Source: Faecalitalea sp. UBA4312
GTDB lineage: Bacteria > Bacillota_I > Bacilli_A > Erysipelotrichales > Erysipelotrichaceae
Direction: 5' to 3'
Length of the DNA stretch: 43,459 nt
NCBI GenBank assembly: GCA_002394635.1
Contig: DGUK01000093.1
Coordinates: forward strand, 1 to 43,459
This document shows, piece after piece, positions 15,069 through 23,507 of this stretch (positions are counted from its first letter, which is position 1; each line of letters opens with the position of its first letter). Under the pieces are notes generated by a model. It saw nothing but the letters and a program-made list of their open reading frames with translations. It did not search any database and was not told the DNA's origin. The position numbers and the translations under genes were made by a program.

Positions 15069-15874
15069 TCACTGTCTTTTTCTTTTATAAACACATTCAG
15101 ATCTACAATGGTAGAAATACCGGATATTTTTCCTTGATTGGTATACTGCCACATCTGAAACCCTTCCAGGATCGCCGGCTGTTTCTGGTAGGCTGCATAC
15201 CAGACAGGATAGGGGATCTGCTCCATATCCAGATGATTTTCCAGCCAGTCCAGATTTCCGTAGATCATCGGTGTATATCCTTCTTTTTCAATCTCTTTGC
15301 AGAATGCCAGAGCAATTTCTGTGGTCTGCTCCTTTGTCAAAGCATTTACCCTTCCGTCTTCATGCTCATAAATCTCCATATCAAAAGCAACCGGGAACGT
15401 CACATTGTAGTATTGGATCAACGATAAAACAAATTCCGCTTCCTCTTTTGCTTCCTGTTTGGAAACAGCCGTGGAATAGAAATATACCCCTGTATCCAGC
15501 CCCTGGTAAGAAGCATTGGACATATTATAGGAGAAATAATCATCCATATAAAGATTGCCATCCGTCGCCCCACGAAATCCGCATCGGACCATCACAAAGG
15601 AGATATTTTCATCATAGGCAACCTGATCCCAGGCAATTTCTCCTTGATGGCTTGATACATCGATACCGACAACACTGGTATATCGGTCATCTTTATATTT
15701 CATGTACTGGTTTCTCATCCGGAAATTTTCTGCATAATATCCTTTATAGCTGAACAAGGCATCATATCCATAAATTCCCAGGCGAACCCCTCCGATAATC
15801 AGCCCGCAAAGGATAAGAAACAAAATAAGAATACGTCCCCAGCGAAGTTTTCGTTTTCGTTTTCTTTGGCTCAT
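15056..15874 (-). CDS. Membrane-anchored GH25 lysozyme-type muramidase
   Basis: 272 residues. A very basic N-terminus (RKRKRKLRWGR) and one hydrophobic helix (about 15-35) act as a signal anchor. The GH25 domain (about 68-262) starts with GIDVSSHQG (catalytic-site Asp) and has the FDMEIYE acidic pair and the closing MWQYTNQGKISGI/VDLN region. GH25 enzymes cut the MurNAc-GlcNAc bond of peptidoglycan; an anchored form suggests cell wall remodelling rather than a phage lysin. The ATG has no clear Shine-Dalgarno sequence. The gene is divergent from the SDR gene at 15929. Confidence 0.92.
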   Translation of the reverse strand: MSQRKRKRKLRWGRILILFLILCGLIIGGVRLGIYGYDALFSYKGYYAENFRMRNQYMKYKDDRYTSVVGIDVSSHQGEIAWDQVAYDENISFVMVRCGFRGATDGNLYMDDYFSYNMSNASYQGLDTGVYFYSTAVSKQEAKEEAEFVLSLIQYYNVTFPVAFDMEIYEHEDGRVNALTKEQTTEIALAFCKEIEKEGYTPMIYGNLDWLENHLDMEQIPYPVWYAAYQKQPAILEGFQMWQYTNQGKISGISTIVDLNVFIKEKDSDQSE

Positions 15875-15928
15875 ACTATAATTTAATCATAAGTTGTGCG
15901 AATCTTCCATGAGAAACAGGAGGTGCCT

Positions 15929-16786
15929 ATGAAAAAATCTACTTTACTGACAATCGGTATGACCGGTTATTCATTTTATAATGCCTATAAAACCGCACAG
16001 ATCCAACAAAGAACAAAAACCGGGCAGACCGTATTGATCACCGGGGCTTCCAGTGGTATCGGTAAAGATCTGGCTTATGAATTTGCCAAACATGGATTCA
16101 ATGTGATATTAAGCAGCCGACGTAAGGACAAGCTGCAAGAAATCGCCAAAGATCTGGAAAAGAACTATCCGATCCGAACATATGTATTCTGTGCTGATTT
16201 GTCTTCAGCCAACGGGGCCCGACAGCTGTATGAAGATATCACCAAAGCCGGTATCCAGGTAGACCAGCTCGTCAATAATGCCGGGGCCGGTGTTGCCGCC
16301 CAACTGATCCATGTCAGTCCGGAAACTCTGGAAGAATTGATCAACCTCAATATTGTCAGCGTGACGATGTTATGTCGTTTATTCGGCAAAGACATGGCTG
16401 AACGTAAAACCGGAAAGATCTTAAATGTCGCCTCCATGAGCTCGTTTGTTGCCAATCCCGGTCTGAATCTCTATGGTCCGAGCAAATCCTATGATTACTT
16501 CTTATCGGAAACGTTGTATGGAGAACTGATGGATCATGGGGTCCATGTATCCGTTCTCTGTCCGGGGCCTGTCAAAACCAACTGGAACGCCCATGCAGGA
16601 AGAAAAGACAGCATCTTCTGTATGAATTCCAAAAAGGTAGCGGCCGAGGCCTATGTCGGCTTACAGGCGGAAAAGCTGGTCATTATACCGGGAACTCTGT
16701 TTCAATGTGCTCGTACCGCCGTTCGCTTTTTACCGGACCAATGCACCATTCGATTCTTAAAGACCTTTCAGAAACGACTCAAATAA
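15929..16786 (+). CDS. Short-chain dehydrogenase/reductase
   Basis: 285 residues from the ATG after AGGAGGTGCCT; an earlier ATG at 15896 has no ribosome site. It has the classical SDR elements: TGASSGIG (38-45) for NAD(P), NNAG (116-119), Ser170 and the catalytic Tyr182-x3-Lys186 in YGPSK. About 30 residues precede the Rossmann fold, including a mildly hydrophobic stretch, as in SDRs related to 3-ketoacyl-CoA reductase/DltE-like proteins. The substrate is unknown. It is a single-gene unit ending in a strong bidirectional terminator. Confidence 0.88.
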   Translation: MKKSTLLTIGMTGYSFYNAYKTAQIQQRTKTGQTVLITGASSGIGKDLAYEFAKHGFNVILSSRRKDKLQEIAKDLEKNYPIRTYVFCADLSSANGARQLYEDITKAGIQVDQLVNNAGAGVAAQLIHVSPETLEELINLNIVSVTMLCRLFGKDMAERKTGKILNVASMSSFVANPGLNLYGPSKSYDYFLSETLYGELMDHGVHVSVLCPGPVKTNWNAHAGRKDSIFCMNSKKVAAEAYVGLQAEKLVIIPGTLFQCARTAVRFLPDQCTIRFLKTFQKRLK

Positions 16787-16810
16787 AAACCGTGGTTTTT
16801 CCACGGTTTT
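16786..16810. terminator. Bidirectional terminator
   Basis: Perfect 10-base stem AAAACCGTGG / CCACGGTTTT with a T5 loop, between the convergent SDR and mannose-6-phosphate isomerase genes. Confidence 0.85.
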
Positions 16811-16814
16811 GTGC

Positions 16815-17777
16815 TTATACACGTGTATAGATAAAACGGGCAGAGCCTTTGATACGAATGCTTCGGCTGTTGGCCGTAATAAAGACCGTATCGCCTTTTT
16901 CCGCTTTGATTTCCTGTCCCTGGCACTCCAGTTCGGCATGTCCATCGACAACCACCAGACAGCCAAAGCTGTCAAATCCGATGCTGAAATCGGTAGACCC
17001 CATCAACACGCATACATACGTTGAGAAATATTTGGAGTACGCCATGCGCATAATGGAGAGATCCCCATACTGTACGGTCGGTCCGCAAGGCTGGAAATCC
17101 GAATCAATGGGTTCCAGATTCGCTACATCAATGGCTTTATCCACATGCAGTTCTCTTGGTTTTCCATCTTTGCCCAGACGTCCATAGTCGTAAATACGAT
17201 AGGTGGAATTGGAGTTTTGTTGGATCTCACAGATCTGGATTCCCGGTCCGATCGCATGGATCGTTCCGGCCGGAATAAAGAATACCTCTCCTTTTTTGAC
17301 CGGTACTTTCTTTAGCACATCCAGAACCGTACCATTTTCAATATGTTCACGGAATTCATCCTTGGTCAACGAACGGTTGGTTCCAAAATACAAGTAGGAA
17401 TCCGGCTGTGCATCCAGAATGAACCACATTTCCGTCTTGCCATATTCATTTTCATGGATCATCGCATATTCATCATCCGGATGAACCTGGATCGACAATG
17501 GTTGTTTGGCATCGATAAACTTGATCAGAACAGGGAAATCCTCAAAGGCTTTTCCCTCCACACCCAAACAGTTGGTACCGTTGATTTTGATAAAGTCACG
17601 TAACGTAACGCCTTTGTAAGGGCCGGAATCAATGACAGAAAGCCCGTCCGGGTGTGTGGAAAGTTCCCAGCTCTCAGCTACGATATCCATATCGGTTTCT
17701 TTCCCATACTCTTCTTTCAACCGCGTACCACCCCACAAGTAATCTTTCAATGCCGGTTTTAATTTAAAAATTGCCAT
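16815..17777 (-). CDS. manA: Mannose-6-phosphate isomerase, class I
   Basis: 320 residues, the size of the short Gram-positive ManA/YvyI forms. It has the cupin zinc-binding segments PLSIQVHPDD (about 94-103) and GKTEMWF, the active-site stretch FIPAGTIHAIG and the type I signature region EIQQNSNSTYRIYDYGR. It interconverts mannose-6-phosphate and fructose-6-phosphate. The start is the ATG 7 bases after AAGGAGG; an in-frame GTG 6 bases earlier overlaps the ribosome site. It is monocistronic between two terminator-separated genes, so it probably serves general mannose use or mannosylation precursor supply. Confidence 0.95.
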   Translation of the reverse strand: MAIFKLKPALKDYLWGGTRLKEEYGKETDMDIVAESWELSTHPDGLSVIDSGPYKGVTLRDFIKINGTNCLGVEGKAFEDFPVLIKFIDAKQPLSIQVHPDDEYAMIHENEYGKTEMWFILDAQPDSYLYFGTNRSLTKDEFREHIENGTVLDVLKKVPVKKGEVFFIPAGTIHAIGPGIQICEIQQNSNSTYRIYDYGRLGKDGKPRELHVDKAIDVANLEPIDSDFQPCGPTVQYGDLSIMRMAYSKYFSTYVCVLMGSTDFSIGFDSFGCLVVVDGHAELECQGQEIKAEKGDTVFITANSRSIRIKGSARFIYTRV

Positions 17778-17817
17778 ATACACCCCTCCTTATTCCTCAA
17801 TTATAGATTTTTGCATA

Positions 17818-18234
17818 TTACTGAACAATATCGAATTCCTTTAAAACATCCTCCAAGACCTGCGAAGCCAGCAGGCAGGTATTCAGACAGCGGACTTCTT
17901 TACTGTGATGTCGGGCCTTAACATGGGCACAATCCGTCGCTCCTAACACTTCCCGGAAATGCTGATTACAACGTACCACGACCGGACGGATATCCTGCAT
18001 CTGGTCATGGGCTTTGGTCTTGATGACCAACTTAGAGATCGTTGCCACACTGCCGACCAAGGCACCACATGTGCTTCCGACAAACATGCCACCGCCAAAT
18101 CCGGCCATCATTTTCATATCGTCCTCATGTAGATGCAAGTTGTAATATTCATTCCCCGCATGGATCAGAGTTTCCGCACAATTGTATCCCTGTTCCATAT
18201 AGTATTTTCTCACCAGATCCTGTAAAGATTCCAT
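17818..18234 (-). CDS. C_GCAxxG_C_C family redox-type protein
   Basis: 138 residues with the spaced cysteines that name the family: Cys19 in GYNCAE, the GSTCGALVG motif (about 54-62), then Cys in VRCNQHF, TDCAHV and the C-terminal RCLNTC. These small proteins probably bind a metal or iron-sulfur cluster, or carry redox disulfides, and occur mainly in anaerobes. Their reaction is unknown. The ribosome site GAGGTGAAAAAAT is good. It is divergent from the membrane protein gene at 18278 with only 43 bases between the two starts. Confidence 0.85.
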   Translation of the reverse strand: MESLQDLVRKYYMEQGYNCAETLIHAGNEYYNLHLHEDDMKMMAGFGGGMFVGSTCGALVGSVATISKLVIKTKAHDQMQDIRPVVVRCNQHFREVLGATDCAHVKARHHSKEVRCLNTCLLASQVLEDVLKEFDIVQ

Positions 18235-18277
18235 ATTTTTTCACCTCATTCGATATTTCAATGATATCATAAAATAG

Positions 18278-19033
18278 ATGAAACCAATTACTTTTACGCC
18301 TATGTTAAAAAGATACATTGTGAATTTTCTCCTTCGCATTTCTATCTTTATAGCCATCCTTCTGACCTATCTGGCCGACCGGAAAACCTTGATCCGGCTA
18401 ATGACACAGCCCATCGTTTCCGGCGTAAACTTACTGCATTTACTATGGGTTTTATTGATGGGAATCATGGTCACTCATTTGATTCCGTTAAAGACCCTCA
18501 CGATGGGAGCCCGTAAATCCCGGAAGGAGACCTATGTACAGAACGAAGGGTATTCCGACTATCGCCTGCTGCAATATGTCCAACGGCAGAACACACGAGC
18601 ATGGGATGTCATGCTGTTATGGCTCTGTTTTAACGCATGCTTTGGCTTATTGTATCTGTTTCACATCATTGGAGATGCCGAACTGATCTTGTTGACATGT
18701 TTCTATTTTTTAAGCGATTATATCTGCATTTTATTGTTCTGTCCCTTTCAGACCCTTATCATGAAGAACAAATGCTGTGTGAACTGCCGGATTTATGACT
18801 GGGGCCACTTTATGATGTTTACACCGATGCTGTTTATCCGAAACTTCTTCAGCTGGAGCCTGTTCTTTATGTCCGTTGTTGTTCTGATCCATTGGGAAAT
18901 GATCTATGCGAAACACCCGGAACGCTTTTGGGAAGGATCGAATAAGATCCTGCAGTGCCGACATTGTAAAGACAAAAGCTGTCAGCTGAAAAACAATCTG
19001 AAACGTGCCACAAAAAAGATGGGGGCTCATTGA
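18278..19033 (+). CDS. Integral membrane protein with a Cys-rich C-terminal tail
   Basis: 251 residues. About five transmembrane helices are visible (for example FLLRISIFIAILLTYLA, LLHLLWVLLMGIMVTHLI, MLLWLCFNACFGLLYLF, FFSWSLFFMSVVVLIHW). After the last helix the tail has CRHCKDKSC, and CCVNC occurs near residue 167, so metal or cluster binding is conceivable. No family is recognised. There is no clear Shine-Dalgarno sequence; a TATCAT box ends 7 bases before the ATG, so the mRNA may be leaderless. An alternative start is the ATG at 18302. Confidence 0.65.
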   Translation: MKPITFTPMLKRYIVNFLLRISIFIAILLTYLADRKTLIRLMTQPIVSGVNLLHLLWVLLMGIMVTHLIPLKTLTMGARKSRKETYVQNEGYSDYRLLQYVQRQNTRAWDVMLLWLCFNACFGLLYLFHIIGDAELILLTCFYFLSDYICILLFCPFQTLIMKNKCCVNCRIYDWGHFMMFTPMLFIRNFFSWSLFFMSVVVLIHWEMIYAKHPERFWEGSNKILQCRHCKDKSCQLKNNLKRATKKMGAH

Positions 19034-19039
19034 GCCTCC
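19021..19039. terminator. Bidirectional terminator at the membrane protein / metY junction
   Basis: GGGGGCTCA and TGAGCCTCC form a short stem around the stop codon of the plus-strand gene. T-rich DNA follows on both sides (on the minus strand CATCTTTTTT). It separates two convergent genes whose stops are only 13 bases apart. Confidence 0.6.
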
Positions 19040-19046
19040 ATTCATT

Positions 19047-20333
19047 TTATTCGATAGAATCCAGCGCCTGTGCCAGATCGGCAATCAAGTCTGCTTTATC
19101 TTCCAGTCCACATGACATACGGATCAATCCGGCCGGAATGCCTGCCTGTTCCAGCTGCTCATCCGTCATCTGTCGATGTGTCGAAGTGGCCGGATTCAAA
19201 CAACATGTCCGTGCATCAGCCACATGGGTTTCGATGGCTGCCAGCTTCAAATGCTTCATAAATTCTTCAGCAGCACTTCTTCCCCCTTTCAGTTCGAAGG
19301 AAACGACACCACAACCACCATTCGGCAGATATTTTTGTGCCACATCATAATACGCATCCCCAGGCAATCCGGAATAGTTTACCTTTGTCACCTTCGGATG
19401 TGCCTGCAGAAATTCAGCTACTGCCTGTCCGTTTTCAACGTGACGGGCCATCCGAACATGTAAGGACTCCAGACCTAAATTTAGATAAAATGCATTCTGC
19501 GGTGACTGGATCGAACCGAAGTCACGCATCAGCTGCGCTGTGCACTTTGTAATAAAGGCACCTTCCTTGCCAAATTTTTCTGCATATGTAATGCCATGAT
19601 ACGATTCATCCGGTGTACATAGACCCGGGAATTTATCGGCATGCGCCATCCAGTCAAAACGACCGGAATCAACGATTGCGCCACCTACGCCAACACCATG
19701 GCCATCCATATATTTAGTAGTGGAATGCGTAACGATATCAGCTCCCCACTCGATCGGACGGCAGTTGACCGGTGTCGGAAATGTATTATCGATGATAAAC
19801 GGAACCCCATGCGCATGTGCTGCCTTGGCGAATTTTTCAATGTCCAATACAGTCAAAGCCGGATTGGCAATCGTTTCCCCAAAGACGGCTTTTGTGTTTT
19901 CCTGGAATGCGGCTTCCAGTTCTTCTTCCGAACAATCCGGTGATATAAATGTAGCCGTGATTCCCATTTTCGCCATAGTTACCGCAATCAGATTAAAGGT
20001 ACCCCCATAAATAGAAGAACTCGACACAATATGATCCCCACACTGACAAATATTAAACAACGCGAAGAAATTGGCTGCCTGACCGGAAGATGTCAGCATG
20101 GCTGCCGTTCCTCCTTCAAGCTCCGCAATCTTGGCTGCCACCATATCATTGGTCGGATTCTGTAAACGTGTATAGAAATATCCGCTGGCCTCCAGATCGA
20201 ACAGCTTTCCCATATCCTCACTGGTATCATATTTAAATGTCGTCGATTGAATGATCGGGATCTGTCTAGGTTCCCCGTTACCCGGTGTATATCCTCCTTG
20301 TACGCACTTTGTGTTAATTGAATAATTGCTCAT
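19047..20333 (-). CDS. metY: O-acetylhomoserine sulfhydrylase (Cys/Met metabolism PLP enzyme)
   Basis: 428 residues from the ATG after GGAGGAGATT; a nearer upstream in-frame ATG overlaps that site. It is a fold-type I PLP enzyme of the MetY group: YFYTRLQNPTND, the SSSIYGGTFNL cofactor region, DNTFPTP and the PLP-lysine motif HSTTKYMDGHG. The length and the inserted VGGAIVDSGRFDW segment fit O-acetylhomoserine aminocarboxypropyltransferase rather than MetB/MetC. It makes homocysteine from O-acetylhomoserine and sulfide. It stands alone; no methionine riboswitch was recognised in the roughly 100 bases upstream. Confidence 0.93.
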   Translation of the reverse strand: MSNYSINTKCVQGGYTPGNGEPRQIPIIQSTTFKYDTSEDMGKLFDLEASGYFYTRLQNPTNDMVAAKIAELEGGTAAMLTSSGQAANFFALFNICQCGDHIVSSSSIYGGTFNLIAVTMAKMGITATFISPDCSEEELEAAFQENTKAVFGETIANPALTVLDIEKFAKAAHAHGVPFIIDNTFPTPVNCRPIEWGADIVTHSTTKYMDGHGVGVGGAIVDSGRFDWMAHADKFPGLCTPDESYHGITYAEKFGKEGAFITKCTAQLMRDFGSIQSPQNAFYLNLGLESLHVRMARHVENGQAVAEFLQAHPKVTKVNYSGLPGDAYYDVAQKYLPNGGCGVVSFELKGGRSAAEEFMKHLKLAAIETHVADARTCCLNPATSTHRQMTDEQLEQAGIPAGLIRMSCGLEDKADLIADLAQALDSIE

Positions 20334-20416
20334 AATCTCCTCCATTTCATAAACCTGATATTAAACATTATTATAGCACTGTTTTATTTCCTCGTATGCC
20401 TTTTTTACATATCCAA

Positions 20417-20448
20417 ATAAAAAATGCAGAGACTTACTTGTCTCTACA
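20417..20448 (-). terminator. Terminator of the NSS transporter gene
   Basis: Stem TGCAGAGAC / GTCTCTACA (one mismatch) with a TTACTT loop (20425-20448), followed on the minus strand by a T run. It overlaps the stop codon of the transporter gene. Confidence 0.75.
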
Positions 20449-21808
20449 TAGATATGATACCCAATACATTTAAAACCGAGGAAATCAAGATGACGATGAC
20501 GAAGAACGGGCATAAATACCGCATCATGAAATTAAAGATCTTTTCCCTTTTAAAGGTAGCCCCATCCAGACAGATTTCCTGTTTCATCTTATCCAGGCCA
20601 ATCACATACACCACCAGCATACAGGTCAGGAAGGCGGCAATCGGCATCATGATGGAATTGGTCAAAAAATCAAAGAAGTCCAGGAACGGCATACCGATAA
20701 TTGTGATGAAAGATAAAGGACCATATCCCAGGGAAGATAACGTACCTAAGACCACCATGATCACTGCCATCAATATAGTACTCTTTTTACGGGACCATCC
20801 CAATTCATCCTCAAACGTCGATACAGCACTCTCACTTAACGCAATCGAACTGGTCAAAGCCGCAAACAATACAAGCAAAAAGAACAGGATGCCGGCAATG
20901 GTACCCAGTCCCATGCTGGAGAATACTTTCGGCAGGGTTATGAACATCAAAGATGGTCCGGCATTCAATGTGGATGCATCCCCGTTAGAAAACGCAAAGA
21001 CAGCCGGGATGATCATCAAACCTGCTAAGACTGCAATAATCGTATCAAAGAATTCAACATTCGTTGTGGCTTCTTCAATATGTACATCCTTTTTCATATA
21101 CGAGCCAAAAGTTACCAGAATTCCCATCGCAATGGATAATGAGTAGAACATCTGCCCCATGGCAGATACGACCGTCATCAATGAAAAGCGACTGAAATCC
21201 GGAATTAGAAAGTATTTCACCCCTTCGATTGCGCCCGGCCGGGTCACTGAATAAACCGCGATCACAACAGCCAGAACAACCAGGACCGGCATCATTAAAC
21301 GGGAGACTCTTTCAATTCCGTTTTCCACTCCCATATAAATAATGGCCAAGGTCACAAACGTAAATACCAAAAACCAGAATTCAACCGATCCTCCATTAGA
21401 AATAAATCCACCAAAATATCCATCCTGGGCAAGGGTCATTTCACTGCCTCGGATATACTCAAACAAATATTTACAAACCCAGCCGCCAATCACCGAATAA
21501 TACGGTACGATCAGGATCGGAACGATCGCATTGATCCAGCCGCCTATCTTCATCCATACTCGGTTTCCGAATCTTTGAAAAGCGCTGACCGGACTTTTCT
21601 GTGTCATTCGTCCTAACGCCGTCTCCGCAATGATCATCGCATAGCCAAAGGTAAGTACCAATACCAGGTACACCAACAAAAAAATTCCGCCACCGTATTT
21701 GGCAGCCAAATAGGGAAATCGCCAGATGTTTCCTAAACCGACCGCAGACCCGGCCGCTGATAATACAAATCCGATCTTCCCTGAAAACTTACTTCTGTTC
21801 TTATCCAT
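20444..21808 (-). CDS. Sodium-dependent amino acid transporter (NSS/SNF family)
   Basis: 454 residues with 11-12 hydrophobic helices. The TM1 signature GSAVGLGNIWRFPYLAAKYG (about 17-36) contains the unwound sodium and substrate site, and ENGIERVSRLMMPVLV is the conserved TM5 region. Bacterial NSS proteins (LeuT, MhsT, Tyt1) import hydrophobic or aromatic amino acids with sodium; the 11-helix-like length fits the MhsT/Tyt1 branch. The exact substrate cannot be read off. It is monocistronic with its own terminator. Confidence 0.92.
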   Translation of the reverse strand: MDKNRSKFSGKIGFVLSAAGSAVGLGNIWRFPYLAAKYGGGIFLLVYLVLVLTFGYAMIIAETALGRMTQKSPVSAFQRFGNRVWMKIGGWINAIVPILIVPYYSVIGGWVCKYLFEYIRGSEMTLAQDGYFGGFISNGGSVEFWFLVFTFVTLAIIYMGVENGIERVSRLMMPVLVVLAVVIAVYSVTRPGAIEGVKYFLIPDFSRFSLMTVVSAMGQMFYSLSIAMGILVTFGSYMKKDVHIEEATTNVEFFDTIIAVLAGLMIIPAVFAFSNGDASTLNAGPSLMFITLPKVFSSMGLGTIAGILFFLLVLFAALTSSIALSESAVSTFEDELGWSRKKSTILMAVIMVVLGTLSSLGYGPLSFITIIGMPFLDFFDFLTNSIMMPIAAFLTCMLVVYVIGLDKMKQEICLDGATFKREKIFNFMMRYLCPFFVIVILISSVLNVLGIISM

Positions 21809-21915
21809 TTTTCTCTCTTCCTTATAAATATTTGCTTACAATCTAGCATATTTTAAGGAAAAATAAAAATTATTTAGTTAAGCATATATTAAGCCTTTTG
21901 ATTTCTAATTTTTTA

Positions 21916-21955
21916 TTGACTTCTCTTTTCTATCTTTGATATCGTGATATCGAAA
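21916..21955 (+). promoter_or_regulatory. Promoter region with palindrome before the HAD gene
   Basis: A TTGACT -35 box (21916-21921) is followed by the palindrome GATATC-GT-GATATC (21938-21951), extended by TTT/AAA-type flanks to about 21935-21955. The palindrome covers the position expected for the -10 and transcription start, as a repressor operator would. The cognate regulator is unknown. Confidence 0.5.
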
Positions 21956-21969
21956 TTGGAGGGATGTAT

Positions 21970-22788
21970 ATGAAAGTGATCGTCAGTGATATTGACGGGT
22001 CTTTAATGCCGATCGGAGACGGAAACAAACTGGATCAAAAAGTAATCGATGCCATGATCCAGCTACAGGAAATGGGGTATACGATCCTTTTAAATTCCGC
22101 CCGTGTTTATGAGGGTGTCATCGATATTGCGCGTATGATCCATCTGGATCAATTTGGTGGTTACATCATTTCCAGCAATGGTTGCCATGCCGTAAATGCC
22201 AAAACGAACGAAGTTATCTTCCAGTACGAGATTCCAAAAGAAGATGTCATGAACTTCTGGCACTATTGTCAGTCTTTAAATCTGGAGCCCGCCTTTTATC
22301 AACCTGGTTACATGGTTGTAGCCGACTATACCGAAGGTTTTGCGTTGGATCACTTCAACTGTAATCTCGATTATCTGATTACCGAGCATCCGGAAAATCA
22401 TTTAATCAAGCCGGTCATCAAGTGTGCGATCGCCCAGGATCCGGATACGCTGAAAAAGACAAAGGAACAAGTCAACCAATGGCTGATTGACCATACCCAA
22501 ATGTTTATTTCCGGAGGGATCCCAACCTTATATGATATCATCGACCGCCGTTCGAGCAAGGATAAAGCTGTAGAAAGAATTTTGGAACACATTGGATGTA
22601 CATGGAAAGATACAACCGTCATCGGGGATGGTCTCAGTGATGTTGACAGTATCCGAAAAGCTCATTTTGGGGTCACACTACAAGATTCCAACCCAGCCTG
22701 CCAGGCTGTATGTGACCTTTTGTTACCACCAATCAAGGAAGAAGGTTACATGGTCTGGCTGAACAAGCTATTAAATAAAGAAATATAA
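21970..22788 (+). CDS. HAD-superfamily (Cof-type) phosphatase
   Basis: 272 residues from the ATG 6 bases after GGAGGG. Motif I is DIDGSLM (nucleophile Asp8 and Asp10), motif II lies in LLNSAR, and motif IV is IGDGLSDVDSI (about 219-229), with the conserved Lys in the SSKDKAVERIL region. The C2b cap between motifs II and III places it in the Cof/YidA-like group, which removes phosphate from sugar phosphates or cofactors such as FMN or PLP. The substrate is unknown. It is monocistronic with a palindromic operator-like site upstream and a strong terminator downstream. Confidence 0.9.
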   Translation: MKVIVSDIDGSLMPIGDGNKLDQKVIDAMIQLQEMGYTILLNSARVYEGVIDIARMIHLDQFGGYIISSNGCHAVNAKTNEVIFQYEIPKEDVMNFWHYCQSLNLEPAFYQPGYMVVADYTEGFALDHFNCNLDYLITEHPENHLIKPVIKCAIAQDPDTLKKTKEQVNQWLIDHTQMFISGGIPTLYDIIDRRSSKDKAVERILEHIGCTWKDTTVIGDGLSDVDSIRKAHFGVTLQDSNPACQAVCDLLLPPIKEEGYMVWLNKLLNKEI

Positions 22789-22812
22789 AAAATGGTCAAA
22801 AGACCATTTTTT
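22787..22812. terminator. Bidirectional terminator
   Basis: Stem AAAAAATGGTC / GACCATTTTTT with an AAAA loop, between the convergent HAD and Hrb-like genes. Confidence 0.85.
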
Positions 22813-23414
22813 TATTCGATTGGTTTGAAATCACTGGCCGGATGTTTGCAGATCGGACATATGAAATCATCCGGTAAGACCTCTCCCTCATAAATATATC
22901 CGCAAATGGTACAGATCCATCCCTTTTTCGATGTTTTCTTCGGTTTCGGCTTAATGTGAGCAAAGTAATACGCATAGGTAACCGAAGGTTCTTCATTGAA
23001 TATTTCTCCATCCACGACATCCGCTATAAACAAAGTATGGCTTCCTAGATCAATGGACTGGATGACCTTTCCGGATATATACGCATTGGTCTGATTTCGG
23101 ATATAAACGATCCCATTGTCAGCTCTCTGGTATTCAATACCGATCATCTTATCTACGTCTTTGCCACTTTGAAAGCCATAGTGTTGAAAGGTTTCAAACG
23201 TAGCTTGTTCCGATAGTATGGAAACATTAAATGCTCCTGTTTTTAAGATCATATCATGTGTATAGTTTAATTTATTGACGGATATGGAGATCCGATTGGG
23301 AGAGCTTGCTACCTGTGTCACTGTATTGATAATACACCCATTATCTTTATCACCATCTTTTGCGGTACAGATAAACAAACCATAGCTCAATTTCTGCATA
23401 ACTTTTTCATTCAT
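22812..23414 (-). CDS. Flavin reductase-rubredoxin fusion (Hrb-like high-molecular-weight rubredoxin)
   Basis: 200 residues from the ATG after GGAGGTGTTACT. Residues 1-155 are a flavin reductase-like FMN-binding domain (LSYGLFICTAKDG, NRISISVNKLNYTH). Residues 163-197 are a rubredoxin domain with Cys168-x2-Cys171 (CTICGYIYEG) and Cys186-x2-Cys189 (CPICK). This is the architecture of Moorella Hrb, which passes electrons from NAD(P)H to the flavodiiron protein FprA for NO or O2 reduction. FprA is not in the window. It has a strong promoter of its own at 23434-23462 and so need not belong to the AraM operon upstream. Confidence 0.92.
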   Translation of the reverse strand: MNEKVMQKLSYGLFICTAKDGDKDNGCIINTVTQVASSPNRISISVNKLNYTHDMILKTGAFNVSILSEQATFETFQHYGFQSGKDVDKMIGIEYQRADNGIVYIRNQTNAYISGKVIQSIDLGSHTLFIADVVDGEIFNEEPSVTYAYYFAHIKPKPKKTSKKGWICTICGYIYEGEVLPDDFICPICKHPASDFKPIE

Positions 23415-23433
23415 AGTAACACCTCCACTGCTT

Positions 23434-23462
23434 ATTATATTTAGCGAAGCTATATGAATCAA
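23434..23462 (-). promoter_or_regulatory. Promoter of the Hrb-like gene
   Basis: On the minus strand TTGATT (23457-23462) and TATAAT (23434-23439) have the ideal 17-base spacer, 20 bases upstream of the start codon region. Confidence 0.7.
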
Positions 23463-23507
23463 AAAGGTGGAAAACTTATACAAGATTGTGGAATGATCGA
23501 ACAAATA

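Noticed and set aside
20346..20416. SAM or other methionine riboswitch before metY
   Set aside because: The short upstream stretch is AT-rich and shows no riboswitch-like helices, and the NSS terminator lies close by.
20424..21146. Long open frame (240 codons) on the plus strand opposite the NSS transporter
   Set aside because: It is fully antisense to a clear transporter gene, has no ribosome site and no family resemblance; codon bias on the opposite strand explains it.
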